This document shows, piece after piece, positions 62,680 through 64,000 of a stretch of 64,000 nucleotides of DNA (position 1 is the first letter of the stretch; the number at the start of each line of letters is the position of its first letter). This stretch comes from Panorpa germanica (Eukaryota; Arthropoda; Insecta; Mecoptera; Panorpidae): NCBI GenBank assembly GCA_963678705.1, contig OY783219.1:13268001-13332000 (forward strand). Direction: 5' to 3'. The translations under genes were made by a program, and so were the position numbers. Under the pieces are notes generated by a model. It saw only the letters and a list, made by a program, of their open reading frames with translations. It made no database searches and was not told where the DNA came from.

Positions 62680-64000
62680 CTGCAATGGATAATAATGCAG
62701 TTTAATAGTGATGATTATTCGTTATATTATAAATGATAATTAAAATTGATTTATTATAATTATAAATTATACTTTAAGTATATTAAAAGCTGAATTTTGT
62801 ACTTTATAGTGGTAAAAACCTAGTAGTACGAGAGCTAGCAATGTTTTAGAGAAATAAGTGTAGTTCTCAGCCAAACCGATTTAGGTCTCGCAGATAGAAA
62901 ATGATTTATAAGAGTGGAATAGATTATAAATCGGTTGCGCGAGTTACCATGGGATTACGACCTACAGATATTTTATGTTACATTGTTTTAAAACTCACTC
63001 ATAAATTGCATTCAAGAATTAACTAAAATATTAAATAACAAGAGTTCTTTTATGTTCAGTAATTAAATAGAACGAATATCTTACTTTACCCCAAAAATCA
63101 TAAATTATACATTTAAAAAGTATAAGTCAGAACCATGACCTTTGTAACCTATGTAGTAAAGTCTCACGCTGATTCTAGGTTATTACAACATTAGTATCTA
63201 CGAGTATTTAGTTCGTAGAGATATAATAAGTTAGTCTGTAAAAGTGCAAGCATCAATCGAGATCGCTTAACTTATACTTGCTCAAAGAATCTCTATAGAA
63301 ACACCACAATCGCTACACGTGTTTCTTTGATTCAGTAATGGTCAATTTCTATCGGAGATTATTGACATTACCACAAATTAAATTTAAGATACGATAAAAA
63401 GACAAAAGCATAAATTGCAAATGAAACGAAACAAAACAATATTAAAATAATATTGAAATAATTAATAATAATAATAAATAGAATTAGTGTATTAAGTGAA
63501 ACACCAAATAACATATAAAATTTAATAAAATACATTTTATTAAATAATTGTTTTATTTACGACGATCACGACATATAAATGAATAAGTAAATTAAACTAT
63601 CCAATATAAATTTGTTAATTACTTTCGGCTCTCAGAAAGTATACGTTAACTCGCGTGAGAGCGCCAGAACTCTTAAATCAGTCTGGCTTCTTATTAAACA
63701 ACAGAATTTCTGTCTGGCAAATTAATTTCAGGTACTTTCTTAGCAGAGCTATATCATATTATCATTTTAACTAATATCTGGTACGAATTTAGCAATGAAA
63801 AAACTGTCAGGTACTTTAAGGTTATATTGCGTGTATATAAATATAAAGAAAATTATGAAAAAGAAATTCATTTTAAAATGATTTGAATGTACAAATTAAA
63901 GATGTCTCACATCTCTACCAAGCTTCAATAGGAAAAGGAATATCGAAAGACCAGCTGTCTCTTATACTATAGTGACATAATTTGGACAAAGGACAACACG
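62680..64000. other. Upstream region of the transporter gene, no exon supported
   Basis: AT-rich sequence with a short AAT microsatellite near 63460. The missing first exon of the transporter could be here or beyond the window. No convincing signal, promoter motif or RNA gene was found. Confidence 0.35.

Noticed and set aside
62307-62705. 132-codon plus-strand frame
   Set aside because: Antisense to a transporter exon and to the adjoining MITE.

Overview
The window looks like AT-rich nuclear DNA of an insect. It carries spliced genes with GT-AG introns, a fibrinogen-related lectin-like gene, an insect cytochrome c, a Tret1-type sugar transporter, and many Helitron, mariner, hAT, TTAA-type and MITE-like elements. 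The insect order cannot be fixed from sequence alone.

Layout. (1) 1.7-16.2 kb, plus strand: a fibrinogen-related protein gene, incomplete at its 5' end. Five 54-63 nt mini-exons and one longer exon encode a coiled-coil-like stalk; five further exons encode the fibrinogen domain. The intron between stalk and domain holds a composite Helitron (5984-12686) with an apparently intact Rep-helicase gene (minus strand, one 84-nt intron). (2) 16.4-26.9 kb: a repeat-rich stretch with a two-exon cytochrome c gene (19499-22341). Its intron is built largely from copies of a family (called R-C here) that begins GGGCTTGTGTCC. A degenerate mariner and an hAT remnant lie here too. (3) 26.97-51.1 kb, plus strand: a giant gene. 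Its first exon is 16.3 kb and encodes about 460 tandem copies of an 11-residue Ser/Thr-rich unit (consensus TTIESNADIIS) behind a signal-peptide-like N-terminus. Two short downstream exons and a poly(A) signal follow. A detached block of the same 33-bp repeat sits in its first intron, broken by a TTAA-flanked element and ended by a small Helitron. (4) 52.3-62.7 kb, minus strand: a facilitated trehalose/sugar transporter gene (MFS), eight exons visible, first exon not identified. Its introns hold a TTAA-type element interrupted by a chimeric Helitron, a mariner fragment, and a MITE that starts nine bases into an intron.

The genes are unrelated in function (secreted recognition protein, respiratory electron carrier, secreted repeat protein, membrane transporter); nothing suggests co-regulation. 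The most unusual item is the giant 11-residue-repeat protein with its higher-order block duplications and a 12-A tract near its end, beyond which another frame encodes a Cys-rich tail. Transposon boundaries are unusually well resolved, because several empty sites and nested insertions are present in the same window.
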